A stretch of DNA of 64,000 nt from Amycolatopsis rubida (GCF_900115345.1 NZ_FOWC01000002.1:1054001-1118000), one strand, 5' to 3'. Positions 50,221 to 59,175 are shown, counted from the first letter of the stretch. Notes: a model not told the origin generated them from the letters alone. Numbers and translations: made by a program.

Positions 50221-51602
50221 GGGGAGACCCGTCGGTCCGCGCGTCCGGTGTGGAGGAACTGTGCGCGGCCGTGGCCGTCGTCGCCGACGAACGCGTGTGC
50301 CATGTAGACACCCGGCAGCTGTTCAGTCTTGGCGACGAACGTGTCGCCCTTGGACGGAAACAGCTCTTCTTTCCCCGAAGGCGCACCGATCTCGGCGAAG
50401 ATTCCCTTCGGGCTGCGTTGCATCCAGAGCCTGCCGTCCTCCTCGGTGACGACGGTGTCGGCGACCATCGACGTGTACTCGCCCACGTACCGGGAAAAGT
50501 CGGCCGGAGCGGCGGCGGGATTCGGCTCGGGCCGCTCCGGAACAGTGACGCCCGCGAGTTCGTCCAGCAGCTTCGCGAAGATCTCCTGGTACACGTGCAT
50601 CGGCTGACCGCCGTTGGTCAGCAGCGCGACCGCCACGCCCTTCTCCGGAACCACGCGCAGGAAGGCCGACTGGCCGATGGTGCCGCCGTCGTGGCCGATC
50701 ACCTTGCCGCCGTCCCAGTCGAAAAGCATCCAGCCGAGACCCCAGTGCTCGGCCATGCCGAGGCGGGGCACGTCCACCTGCGGTTCGCGCATCGCGAGCA
50801 GCGACTCCGGCAGGACCACCTGGGTGCCGTCGTCGGCCTTGCCGTCGTTCAGCTGCATCCGGACGAACGTCAGCAGGTCGCGCGGACGCATCGCGAGCGT
50901 CGAACCGGCGGGCGAGTTCGAGCGGGTGAGCGCCCAGACCGGCGCGGGCACCGGGTCCTCGCCCGGCTTCGGGGAGACGTGGCCGATCGCGGCGCGGTAG
51001 CGGATCGCATCGTAGGGACCGGACGCCGCGTGGGTCAGGCCGAGCGGCGCGAAGAGGTGGTCGCGCACGCAGTCGTCCCAGCACCTGCCGCGCAGCACCT
51101 CGATGACACGGCCGAGCACGCAGTAGCCGGCGTTGTTGTAGGAGAACCGCTCGCCGGGCGGGAAGAGCTGCGGCACGTCGGACAGCGTCGCGACGAGCTT
51201 CGCCACGCAGTCGTCCCCGGGGCCGGTGTCGGTGAAGATGTCGCCCTCGAAACCGGCGGTGTGACAGCTCAGCTGCCGGACGGTGATCTCCGCCGCGGCC
51301 TTGTCGTCGCCGAGCACGAACTCCGGCAGGTAGTCGCGCACCGGCCGGTCGAGGTCCAGTTTGCCCTCGTCGACCAGCTGCATGGCCAGCGTCGTCGTCC
51401 ACACCTTGGTGATCGACCCGATCTGGTACACCGAGTCCACAGTGGACTCCACGCCGGTGCCCTTGTTCACCACGCCCGCCGCGTGGTCGATCACCTCGCC
51501 GTCGGCGAGCACCGCGATCGCGGCTCCGGGAACCTGATGCTTGGCGAGCAGAGCGGCGAAATTCTCCTGAAGCCAGGTCTCGATTTCGGAAATTTTCGAC
51601 AT
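50217..51602 (-). CDS. class-C beta-lactamase/DD-peptidase-fold serine hydrolase, cytoplasmic
   Basis: 461 residues from ATG 51602, with AAGG at good spacing (GTG 51608 also possible). Motifs are SITK (63-66), YNN (155-157) and HDG (304-306), where class C lactamases have KTG. A C-terminal beta domain follows, as in D-aminopeptidases and esterases of this family. There is no signal peptide. It is the closest relative in the window of the C-terminal half of the S9 fusion protein, sharing GDIFTDTG and QSAFLR. Confidence 0.9.
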   Translation of the reverse strand: MSKISEIETWLQENFAALLAKHQVPGAAIAVLADGEVIDHAAGVVNKGTGVESTVDSVYQIGSITKVWTTTLAMQLVDEGKLDLDRPVRDYLPEFVLGDDKAAAEITVRQLSCHTAGFEGDIFTDTGPGDDCVAKLVATLSDVPQLFPPGERFSYNNAGYCVLGRVIEVLRGRCWDDCVRDHLFAPLGLTHAASGPYDAIRYRAAIGHVSPKPGEDPVPAPVWALTRSNSPAGSTLAMRPRDLLTFVRMQLNDGKADDGTQVVLPESLLAMREPQVDVPRLGMAEHWGLGWMLFDWDGGKVIGHDGGTIGQSAFLRVVPEKGVAVALLTNGGQPMHVYQEIFAKLLDELAGVTVPERPEPNPAAAPADFSRYVGEYTSMVADTVVTEEDGRLWMQRSPKGIFAEIGAPSGKEELFPSKGDTFVAKTEQLPGVYMAHAFVGDDGHGRAQFLHTGRADRRVSP

Positions 51603-51721
51603 GTGCACCTTCTGTCCGGGGGATGGTGGACCGGCGTTTCGGAAATGCTAGGTCGGTGGCGGACGTCACTTGTTCGTCCGGACCGAGGAGAGCGCGGGGA
51701 AAGTTCCTCCGCTCCGACGAA

Positions 51722-52609
51722 TCAGGCCGTGCGCAGCGACTCCACCGCCGTGGCCGCGGCGAAACCGATGAACGTGTCGCGCTCGGGCACCCGGGAGCGG
51801 GAATCCCCGGCGCGGGTGAACACGGCGACCGAGTACCGGCCGCCGTCCGGGTACTCGACCACGCCGACCTCGTTGCGCACGGCGGGCAACGTGCCGGTTT
51901 TGCCACTGGTGCGGACGCGATCGTCCGGGAACCCGGAACGCAGGCGATGCGGCCAGACCTGCAGTTCCATCCAGCGCCGGACGTCCGCGCACGCCTCCGG
52001 GGCGGCCGCCTCGTCGCGCCAGATCAGGCCCAGCAGCCGGGTCATTTCGGCGGCGGTGGTGCGGCAGGATTTCTCCGGTTGCAGCGCGCGCAATCCGGAA
52101 ACCTGTTCGTAGGTGAGTTCGGCGAGCGCGCGTTCGTCGTCCTCGTAGGAGACGCCGAGGTCTTCGCCGATCGTGGCGAGCAGTTCGCCGCAGTCCTGCG
52201 GCACGACGGTTCGGGTGAATCCGAGCCGCCGCAACGTGTCATTTACCGCGGCTTTGCCGACCTCGGCGAGAATCAGGTCGGTGGCGACGTTGTCACTGAT
52301 TCCGATCATCAGAATCGCCAAATCGTGCCAGGACATCTGGACTTCGTGGCGGAAGGTGGCGAGGCCGTACGGGCTCGGCGTCGGGTGTCCGGGTTTGACG
52401 GTGATGCGGGCACCGAGATCGAGCGCGCCTTCGGCGGCCTGGCGGGCCAGCTCCAGCGCGATCGGGACCTTGAACACCGAAGCGGGGACGACCGCGACGT
52501 CCTCGCCGATGCCGAGGCCGCGGGTGCCGTCGATCTCGGCGGCGTGCAGCCGGACCTCGACGCCGACCTCCTCGGCGCGGCGGACGATCGTTTCGGATGC
52601 GGTGGCCAT
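51722..52609 (-). CDS. class-A beta-lactamase-fold serine hydrolase, cytoplasmic (copy 2)
   Basis: 295 residues with SVFK (44-47), SDN (105-107) and KTG (237-239), and no signal peptide. Like copy 1, it lacks an obvious ExxLN Omega-loop motif. It ends 119 bases before the class-C-like gene starts and is the first gene after the PucR terminator, so it probably heads the hydrolase/importer transcript. ACCCTCC just upstream on the plus strand corresponds to a GGAGGGT ribosome-binding site for ATG 52609. Confidence 0.85.
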   Translation of the reverse strand: MATASETIVRRAEEVGVEVRLHAAEIDGTRGLGIGEDVAVVPASVFKVPIALELARQAAEGALDLGARITVKPGHPTPSPYGLATFRHEVQMSWHDLAILMIGISDNVATDLILAEVGKAAVNDTLRRLGFTRTVVPQDCGELLATIGEDLGVSYEDDERALAELTYEQVSGLRALQPEKSCRTTAAEMTRLLGLIWRDEAAAPEACADVRRWMELQVWPHRLRSGFPDDRVRTSGKTGTLPAVRNEVGVVEYPDGGRYSVAVFTRAGDSRSRVPERDTFIGFAAATAVESLRTA

Positions 52610-52765
52610 GACCCTCCTGTCTACAGTGGACTATCCCGGCGGCAGGCGGGAATGCGTGGGGTGCGGGGCCGCCGGGTTCCCATGGTGGCGGGTGCGAGAG
52701 GGGCGGGGTTGGTGAGTTCGCAGGAAGGTTGCGGCGGGGGTTCCCGGTAAGGGAGGAGAGCGGCG

Positions 52766-52800
52766 GGCAATGCCGGCTCTAACCGGGATTGCCACTCACG
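52766..52800 (-). terminator. terminator of PucR gene, TCGTGAGTG family
   Basis: On the minus strand the stop codon lies in TCGTGAGTGG, followed by an 11-base stem (GGCAATCCCGG / CCGGCATTGCC, one mismatch) around TTAGAG. It matches the elements at 30161, 39977 and 59705. Confidence 0.75.
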
Positions 52801-54451
52801 ATCGCTCCTCGGCCCGCTCCACGCGCGGCAGCAGGTGCAACTGGACCATCGCCGCGAACCGGTCCCCCGGATCGTCGAGGTCGATCCCGCCGACCTCGGC
52901 CAGCCTGCGCAACCGGTACCGGAACGTACTCGGATGCACATACGCCGCGGCCGAAGCCGCGCTGATGTCGCCGAACGAATCAAGCCAGCACCGCAACGTG
53001 TGCACCAACTGGGACTGATGCTTCCTGTCGTACTCCAGAAGCCGCGCGATCGGCCCGGTCGCGACATCGCCACGCGCCGTGGAAAGGTCGGCCAGTTCCA
53101 GCATCAACGCCTCGATGTGCGCGTCCTCCGCGGTGATCACCCGCTTCGAGCCGCCGTTGGTGAGCAACACGCGTAACGCACGGTCGGCCCCGTCGCGAGA
53201 GGCGCGCAGGCCGGATCCGTCCAGGGCCAGCGGGCCGATGCCGATCACCGCGGCCACCCGGCGGCCGGTGCGTTCCAGGAACGTCGACGCGACGCGCACC
53301 GAGCGTTCGCGGCAATCGCCGTGGTTCCCGGGCATCGGGACGATGCCGTACGCGACGTCGCCGACCAGCGCGACCGCCGACCGGGGTTGAACGGCGCTCA
53401 GGTGCATGGCGAACGCGTCGGCGACCCGCTGGCGTTCCGCGACCAGCCGGAGGTCGTCGTCGGGTGCCTCGATCAATCCCATGGCGAGCACGATCGTCGG
53501 CTGCCCCAGCAGCCCGAGGCGCGCGATGGCTTCCTGCGCGCCGGAACCGCCTTCGAGCGCGGTGCTGACCAGATCGGCGCGCAACCGGCGTTCGACGTCG
53601 GCCCCCGCGCGCAGCCGAAGCATATGCAGCGCCACGATTTTCGAGGCGTCGAGCAAAGCCGCAGTACGTTCTTCGCTTAGCTCTTTGTCCACAGCGGCCC
53701 AAATCGACCCGAGCACTTCGTCACCCGCCCGGACCGCGAGCGCGGCACGAATCATGACGATCTTCTTGTCGTAGCCGTGCCCCGGATAGACGTAAACCGG
53801 GCCCTGGTCGCGGTAGAGCCGCTCGAAAACGCCGTCCTGCTCCAGCTCCCGAGTGAACCGTTCGGGCACCTGACGGCCGAGGATCGTCTCGACGCGCGAG
53901 GGGTCGGCCTCGTCCTGACGGCCGGAGAACGCGAGCACGCGCGAGTTGCGGTCCTCGATGGTGACCGGAGCGTCGAGCAGCGCGGCGATGGCGTTGGCGA
54001 GCGCGAAAAGATCGCCGGAGGGCATCCCGCCGAGCGTCTGCGGAGAAACGTCGCCGACGTCGCCCTCGGAGAGCAACGTGCGGAGCATCGCGGCCAGCTG
54101 CGCCCACGACGCGCCGCTGGCGAGCCCGAGCAGCGCGACCCCGGAGGAAGTGGCCGCGCGCACGAGTTCCCTCGACACGGCGACCGGCGACCGCACGACC
54201 AGCGCGGTCGCCCCGCGCGCGGCGACGGCGTGCACCAGCTGCACGATCTCGTCGGATTCGCGGACCCCGACACCGAGGACCACCGCCTGCGCCGGGAACT
54301 CCGCGTCGTCGTGCGGATCGTGGATCACCACCCCGCCGAGCTGCCGCCGCGTGTCGCGGCCGACGGCGACCGGTTCGAGGAGCACGTCCCCGAGCGCTTC
54401 GAGGACGCGTCCCAGACTCGTGTGCGGCTTGCTCGGCACCGGTGTCAGCAC
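52796..54451 (-). CDS. PucR-family transcriptional regulator
   Basis: 551 residues from GTG 54451. An N-terminal PucR-like ligand region and GAF-like middle lead to the C-terminal PucR helix-turn-helix AAAYVHPSTFRYRLRRLAEV, ending near DRFAAMVQLHLLPRVE. The family includes regulators of purine, amino-acid and D-residue catabolism that respond to substrates. It sits between the racemase operon and the hydrolase/importer operon on the same strand, and so probably controls both. Confidence 0.9.
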   Translation of the reverse strand: MLTPVPSKPHTSLGRVLEALGDVLLEPVAVGRDTRRQLGGVVIHDPHDDAEFPAQAVVLGVGVRESDEIVQLVHAVAARGATALVVRSPVAVSRELVRAATSSGVALLGLASGASWAQLAAMLRTLLSEGDVGDVSPQTLGGMPSGDLFALANAIAALLDAPVTIEDRNSRVLAFSGRQDEADPSRVETILGRQVPERFTRELEQDGVFERLYRDQGPVYVYPGHGYDKKIVMIRAALAVRAGDEVLGSIWAAVDKELSEERTAALLDASKIVALHMLRLRAGADVERRLRADLVSTALEGGSGAQEAIARLGLLGQPTIVLAMGLIEAPDDDLRLVAERQRVADAFAMHLSAVQPRSAVALVGDVAYGIVPMPGNHGDCRERSVRVASTFLERTGRRVAAVIGIGPLALDGSGLRASRDGADRALRVLLTNGGSKRVITAEDAHIEALMLELADLSTARGDVATGPIARLLEYDRKHQSQLVHTLRCWLDSFGDISAASAAAYVHPSTFRYRLRRLAEVGGIDLDDPGDRFAAMVQLHLLPRVERAEERS

Positions 54452-54477
54452 CCCCCGAAGGTAGATCCGGCCTCGCG

Positions 54478-54493
54478 CGGACCGGCTGGTCCG
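54478..54493. promoter_or_regulatory. palindrome in front of PucR gene
   Basis: CGGACC and GGTCCG flank GGCT 27 bases upstream of the PucR start. It may be an autoregulatory site. The gap to the racemase gene is only 77 bases. Confidence 0.35.
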
Positions 54494-54528
54494 ATCCGAC
54501 CAAATCTACCTCCGGAATTCGTAGCGGG

Positions 54529-55635
54529 CTACAAACCAATCCACACCTTTGCCGTGGTCACCTCGTCCAGCAGCTCCGGAATCGGTGCCACGCCGAGGCC
54601 CGGTCCGGTCGGCACCGGCAGGTGCCCGCCGGACAGCACGAAGGGCTCGGTGATGTCGGTCCGATAGAACCGGTCCGAGGCCGAGGTGTCGCCGGGCAGG
54701 GTGAAGTTCGGCAGCGAGGCCAGCGCGACGTTCGCCGCCCGGCCGAGGCCGGTCTCGATCATCCCGCCGCACCACACCGGGATCCCGTGGGCCGCGCACA
54801 CGTCGTGCACCCGCCGTGCTTCCAGGTAACCGCCGACGCGGCCGGGTTTGATATTCACGATCTGGACCGCGCCCAGTTTGATCGCGTCCGCCGCCGCGCG
54901 CGCCGACACGATCGACTCGTCGAGGCAGATCGGCGTCTGGATCCGGCGAGCGAGTTCGGCGTGGCCGAGCACGTCCTCCTCCTCCAGCGGCTGCTCGATC
55001 AGCAGCAGGCCGAACGGGTCGAGGCGGGCCAGCTGCGGCGCGTCGCCGAGGGTGTAGGCGGTGTTCGCGTCGACCTGCAGCAGCACGTCGTCGCCGAAGC
55101 GTTCGCGCACCGCACGCACCGGCTCGACGTCCCAGCCGGGTTCGATCTTCAGCTTGATCCGCACGTAGCCCTCGTCGAGATACCCGCCCACGACGTCGAG
55201 CAGCTGCGGAATGGTGTCCATGATCCCGACGGAAACACCGCACGGCACGGAATCACGCACCGAGCCGAGTTCGGCGGCGAACGACCGCTCGTGCGCGCGC
55301 AGTTCGGCGTCGAGAACAGCCATCTCCAGCGCGCCCTTGGCCATCCGGTGGCCCTTGAACTTCGCCAGCAGCGGCGTCACCTTCGCCGCGGTGACGTCCT
55401 GCGCGGCCAGCAGCGCCGGAATCAAGTGGTGCCGCAGCACGTGTTCCGCGCCGTCGTTGTACTCCGACGAGTACAGCGGCCCGGCCATCGTCACGCATTC
55501 GCCCCAGCCCTCGCCGGCCGGCGTGACCGCGCGCAGCAGCAACAGCTCGCGGACGGACTGGGTGCCGAACGAAGTCCGGAACGGGGCGACGAGCGGCATC
55601 TGCACCCGGCGCAGTTCCACACCGCTGAGTTTCAC
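54529..55635 (-). CDS. menC: N-succinylamino-acid racemase / o-succinylbenzoate synthase
   Basis: 368 residues from GTG 55635, with AAGGAGGAG upstream and a GTGA overlap with the GNAT gene. Enolase-superfamily catalytic residues are all present: Lys161 and Lys163 (KLK), Asp189, Glu214, Asp239 and Lys263 (IKPG). From memory, these positions and the flanking sequence agree with the Amycolatopsis enzyme used for N-acylamino-acid racemisation, which also makes o-succinylbenzoate. Its context, with a GNAT and an M20 deacylase, points to D-to-L amino-acid conversion rather than menaquinone synthesis. Confidence 0.95.
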   Translation of the reverse strand: MKLSGVELRRVQMPLVAPFRTSFGTQSVRELLLLRAVTPAGEGWGECVTMAGPLYSSEYNDGAEHVLRHHLIPALLAAQDVTAAKVTPLLAKFKGHRMAKGALEMAVLDAELRAHERSFAAELGSVRDSVPCGVSVGIMDTIPQLLDVVGGYLDEGYVRIKLKIEPGWDVEPVRAVRERFGDDVLLQVDANTAYTLGDAPQLARLDPFGLLLIEQPLEEEDVLGHAELARRIQTPICLDESIVSARAAADAIKLGAVQIVNIKPGRVGGYLEARRVHDVCAAHGIPVWCGGMIETGLGRAANVALASLPNFTLPGDTSASDRFYRTDITEPFVLSGGHLPVPTGPGLGVAPIPELLDEVTTAKVWIGL

Positions 55636-56513
55636 TGCTCCTCCTTGGAGATCACGTAGAAGCCGGCTCGGTCGAAGCCGGTCACCCGGCCGCCCGCGGC
55701 CATCAGCCCGCCGAGCGATTCGCGCAGCGCGGCCCGCCACGCGTCCGCCTTGCCGGGATGGGTGGCGCGCAGGCCTTCGATGTCCGGCGGGACCGCGACG
55801 AGCACCACCGGCGCGTCCGCTTCGCCGGCGGCCGGACCGCCGTCCGCGGCTACTTCAAGGGCCACTGCCGCGCCCTGGTCGAGCAAAACCTTCGCGTCCG
55901 TGCGAATCGGCTCGCCGAACGCGGCGGCCCGCACGGTCGGACTGGCCAGGTCCCAGGACACCATCAGCCGGTCGGTGTCGCCCGAACCGTTGATGCCGTC
56001 CGCCATCGGCCCGTAGAAATCTGGCAGGTAACGCACCGGGAGCGCGCCGAGTTTGCCGAGGTTGAAATAGCCGTTGCGGCGCACCAGCGGATCGAAGGTC
56101 CATTTGATCGTCGAGACGTCCTGCGCCAGCGCCCAGCCGCGCTGATGCAATTTCAGCGCGTATCCGATTCCACGACCCGCGCCGGCCTTGGACACCCCGG
56201 CGATGTGACTGTGCAGACTGCCTTTTCCGGGATTTCCGAAAAAGCCGACACACGCACCGAGCAGTTCTCCGCCGGCGAACGCGCCTGCCACGTAATTCCC
56301 TGCCGACGACAGCGCGCGCAGCAGCTCCGTGGTCACCGGCCGGGTTCCCGGCGCGGACCGCCAGATCGTCTCGAACAGGACTCCGACCGCCGTCATTTCC
56401 GCGATCTCGGTGATTTCCCGGACTTCGGCCCCCGAGGCGCCGGCGGCCGCCCGGGCGAGCGCGACCGCCTCGTCCGCGACGGGTCTTTCCGTGTTCATCG
56501 CAAGATTCGTCAC
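55632..56513 (-). CDS. GNAT acyltransferase, probable succinyl-CoA:D-amino-acid succinyltransferase
   Basis: 293 residues from GTG 56513 (AAAGGA upstream; ATG 56498 also in frame). The acetyl-CoA-binding core of the GNAT fold is visible as SHIAGVSKAGAGRGIGYALK, followed by IKWTFDPLVRRNGYFN. In Geobacillus, as published, a homologous GNAT succinylates D-amino acids before racemisation by NSAR and desuccinylation. The same three-gene order here supports that role. The family also contains uncharacterised members, so the acyl donor is inferred. Confidence 0.8.
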   Translation of the reverse strand: MTNLAMNTERPVADEAVALARAAAGASGAEVREITEIAEMTAVGVLFETIWRSAPGTRPVTTELLRALSSAGNYVAGAFAGGELLGACVGFFGNPGKGSLHSHIAGVSKAGAGRGIGYALKLHQRGWALAQDVSTIKWTFDPLVRRNGYFNLGKLGALPVRYLPDFYGPMADGINGSGDTDRLMVSWDLASPTVRAAAFGEPIRTDAKVLLDQGAAVALEVAADGGPAAGEADAPVVLVAVPPDIEGLRATHPGKADAWRAALRESLGGLMAAGGRVTGFDRAGFYVISKEEQ

Positions 56514-56545
56514 GGGATGATCCTTTCCCGGCTTCCCCCGGAGAG

Positions 56546-57703
56546 TCACCGTCGTGCTCGACCAGAATCGCCGTCCGGATTCGTCGGAACCGACGGACTT
56601 CCCTTGGTCAGCACGTTCTCCACCAGCGCGGCCAGCAACGCCGTCCGCCGCGGCAATTCCTCGACCAGGACATGTTCGTGATCGGCGTGCGCGCCGCCGC
56701 CGACCGCACCGAGACCGTCGAGCGTCGGTACGCCCAGGCCCGCGGTGTAGTTGCCGTCCGAAGCCCCGCCGACGGCGGCCTCGGTCAATTCCGGCAATCC
56801 CAGTTCCGCGGCCAATTCCTTCGCCAGCCCGAACAACGCGGCCGAGGAAACCGCGTCCAGCGGCGGCCGGTTGATCCCGCCGGTGACCCGGACCTGTGCG
56901 TCTTCCAGCACCGGTTGCAACGCGCGTACCTCGCGGTCGACGCGAAGCTGTTCTTCCTCGTCCCACACGCGCACGTCGACCTCAACCGCGGCTGCGGCAG
57001 GCACGGTATTCACCGTGGTACCAGCCGAAAGCACCGTCGGCACGACACTGGTCCCGCGCTCCGGACTGGCGAGCGCGGCGACCGCGAGCACCTGGTGCGC
57101 GATCTCGACCCCGGCGTTGATCCCCTTTTCCGGTTCGAGCCCGGCGTGCGAGGCGCGTCCGGTCACCTCGATCCGGTAGTGGGAAACGCCTTTGCGCCGG
57201 GTTTTGATCGCGCCGCCGTCCGCCGAAGCCTCCAGCACGAACGCCGCCGCGCAGCCCCGCGCCTCTTCCTCGATCAGCCCGCGCGACGACGGCGAACCCA
57301 GTTCCTCGTCCCCAGTGACCAAAATGGACAGTCCACTTCGGTCGGCCAGCGAAGCCGCGACATGCAGTGCCATTACGACGCCGGTCTTCATGTCGAAGCA
57401 GCCCGGACCGCGCAAGACACCGTCCTGCAAGGAAAACGGATGCGTCTCCAGCGATCCCATCGGCCAGACCGTGTCATGATGACCAAGCAGCAATACCCGC
57501 GGCGGACTGTCGCCGAACCGCCAGCGCAGATGTGTCCGTCCATCCAGGATAATCCGTTCCGGCTCCACGCCAAGCAACGCCTCGCCGACACCGGTCAGCA
57601 CGTCCGCGCTGTGCGCCACCGCGGCAAGGTCGGCCGATGGGGATTCGCAACGCACCAAAGTTTCGATGTCGGCGAGCAAAGCGTCCACATTGAACTCGGT
57701 CAT
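56546..57703 (-). CDS. M20-family metallopeptidase, probable N-succinyl-L-amino-acid desuccinylase
   Basis: 385 residues. Zinc ligands and general base are evident: GHHDTVWP (His75 and Asp77), GPGCFDMKTG (Asp104, bridging), GDEELGS (Glu133/134) and GGAHADHEH near the C-terminus. The central dimerisation domain is present. M20 enzymes remove acyl groups or cleave dipeptides. Directly upstream of GNAT and NSAR (32-base gap), it most likely releases free L-amino acid from N-succinyl-L-amino acid. ATG overlaps the upstream stop. Confidence 0.85.
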   Translation of the reverse strand: MTEFNVDALLADIETLVRCESPSADLAAVAHSADVLTGVGEALLGVEPERIILDGRTHLRWRFGDSPPRVLLLGHHDTVWPMGSLETHPFSLQDGVLRGPGCFDMKTGVVMALHVAASLADRSGLSILVTGDEELGSPSSRGLIEEEARGCAAAFVLEASADGGAIKTRRKGVSHYRIEVTGRASHAGLEPEKGINAGVEIAHQVLAVAALASPERGTSVVPTVLSAGTTVNTVPAAAAVEVDVRVWDEEEQLRVDREVRALQPVLEDAQVRVTGGINRPPLDAVSSAALFGLAKELAAELGLPELTEAAVGGASDGNYTAGLGVPTLDGLGAVGGGAHADHEHVLVEELPRRTALLAALVENVLTKGSPSVPTNPDGDSGRARR

Positions 57704-59175
57704 CGCGGCTCACCTCGCAGCGGCTGGCCGGGGAAGGCGTCGGTGAGCAACTGCCCGTCGCGCACCACCGCAGTGCCCGCGACGAACAGGTGCCGGACGC
57801 CGACCGCGGGCCGGGTCGCGTCGAAATACGTTGCGGCGTCGGTGATCGTGGCCGGATCGAGGACGACGATGTCCGCGTCGGCGCCGACGTTCAACCGGCC
57901 CTTGCTCCGCGCACCGGGCGCGACCTCGTCGAGTACCCGTGCCGGGAGGTAGGAGCAGCGCCGGAACGCCTCCAACCAGGTCCAAACCCCGGCCTCGCGC
58001 ACCATCAGCCGCAGCGACTTCGAGAACGTCCCCGCCGTGCGCGGATGCGTCGCGCCACCGGGCGGCAGCGGCCACTCGGTGGATTCGTTGGCCCCGTTCT
58101 GCCAGTAGACCGGCATGGCGTCGCTTGCGACGATCGAGTCCGGGAAAGCCAGCGCCTGGTGCAGCAAAGCGCGGTCGACCGGGTCCTCCTCGTCGAGAAA
58201 CTCCAGAATGCACGGCGCACCCGGCGTCTCGGCGCGAACCTGCAGCAACCGGCCCTCGTCCGCGATCCGCTCGCCGGTCTCCAGCAGGATCACCCGCGAC
58301 GGGTTGAGGCCCTTCATCTTCAGCCGCTCCGGCGAGATGAAAGCCGCGCCGACCGCGGTGCTGCCCGCGCCGTAGGGATAGGCCTCGACCGTCACCCGCG
58401 ACCCCGCGGAGCGGCCTGACTCCAGCGCGCCGAGCACGCGGTCGATGTGCCGTCCGGAAGTGCTGTTGACGTGGCAGTGGTGCATCGCCGCACCAGTCTC
58501 GGCCGCGACGATCGCGATCTCCTCCGACCCGTCGGCTGGCGTGCCCGGGTCGACCTCGACCAGCTCGCGGACGTGCGTGTACGTCGGTGCTTCGGCCTGT
58601 TTCGCCAGCTTCGCCAAGGCCAGGAACTCGGCCGGATCGCTGGCCGGCGCGTACCCGAGCAGCACCCCGACGCCGAGCGCGCCCGCCGCCAGCTCACCCT
58701 CCACCAGGGACAGCCAGGCGGCCAGCTCGGTCTTCGACGACGACCGCTGCCAGGCCGGATTGCCGAGCACGGAGAGCCCGGTGTTGATGTTCGCGTCCGG
58801 TTCGATGCCCGCGAGCACCTTCGCCCGCGCGGAACCCCACGAGGCCGAGAAGCCGTAGTGCAGCGGACGCCCCGCCGCGGCGGCCTCGGCGTAGGCCCGT
58901 TCGACCGGCATCAGCCCGGCCTCCAGGTCGAGCGCCGTGGTGACGCCGTCCATGGCTTGCAGCCGCTGTCCCGCGATCGTGTGCACGTGGCTGTGCAGAT
59001 CGATGAACCCCGGTCCGACGATGTACCCGGCGACGTCGATCTCGACCTGGTCGTCCGCACTCGGCAGTCCCGGTCCGACCGCGATCACCTCGCCGTCGGA
59101 TACCAGCACGTCAGCTGTGCCGTCGAAGCCCGTAGCCGGGTCGATGACGCGACCGCCACGCAGCAGTGTCCGCAT
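57700..59175 (-). CDS. D-aminoacylase / N-acyl-D-amino-acid deacylase-like amidohydrolase
   Basis: 491 residues, first gene of the operon, with GAGGAGG before ATG 59175. The metal motif DLHSHVH is at residues 59-65, and the beta-sandwich N-terminus GGRVIDPATGFDG and C-terminal GADADIVVLDPATI are typical of the D-aminoacylase / dihydroorotase-like group. MHHCHVNS supplies later ligands. The family hydrolyses N-acyl-D-amino acids and related compounds. This, with NSAR, GNAT and M20, forms a D-amino-acid processing operon. Confidence 0.85.
   Translation of the reverse strand: MRTLLRGGRVIDPATGFDGTADVLVSDGEVIAVGPGLPSADDQVEIDVAGYIVGPGFIDLHSHVHTIAGQRLQAMDGVTTALDLEAGLMPVERAYAEAAAAGRPLHYGFSASWGSARAKVLAGIEPDANINTGLSVLGNPAWQRSSSKTELAAWLSLVEGELAAGALGVGVLLGYAPASDPAEFLALAKLAKQAEAPTYTHVRELVEVDPGTPADGSEEIAIVAAETGAAMHHCHVNSTSGRHIDRVLGALESGRSAGSRVTVEAYPYGAGSTAVGAAFISPERLKMKGLNPSRVILLETGERIADEGRLLQVRAETPGAPCILEFLDEEDPVDRALLHQALAFPDSIVASDAMPVYWQNGANESTEWPLPPGGATHPRTAGTFSKSLRLMVREAGVWTWLEAFRRCSYLPARVLDEVAPGARSKGRLNVGADADIVVLDPATITDAATYFDATRPAVGVRHLFVAGTAVVRDGQLLTDAFPGQPLRGEPR

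Noticed and set aside
49327..52609. Reading the class A and class C-like genes as a beta-lactam resistance cluster
   Set aside because: No signal peptides, no visible ExxLN motif in the class-A-like proteins, and a peptide-importer and D-amino-acid context argue against it, though hydrolysis is not excluded.
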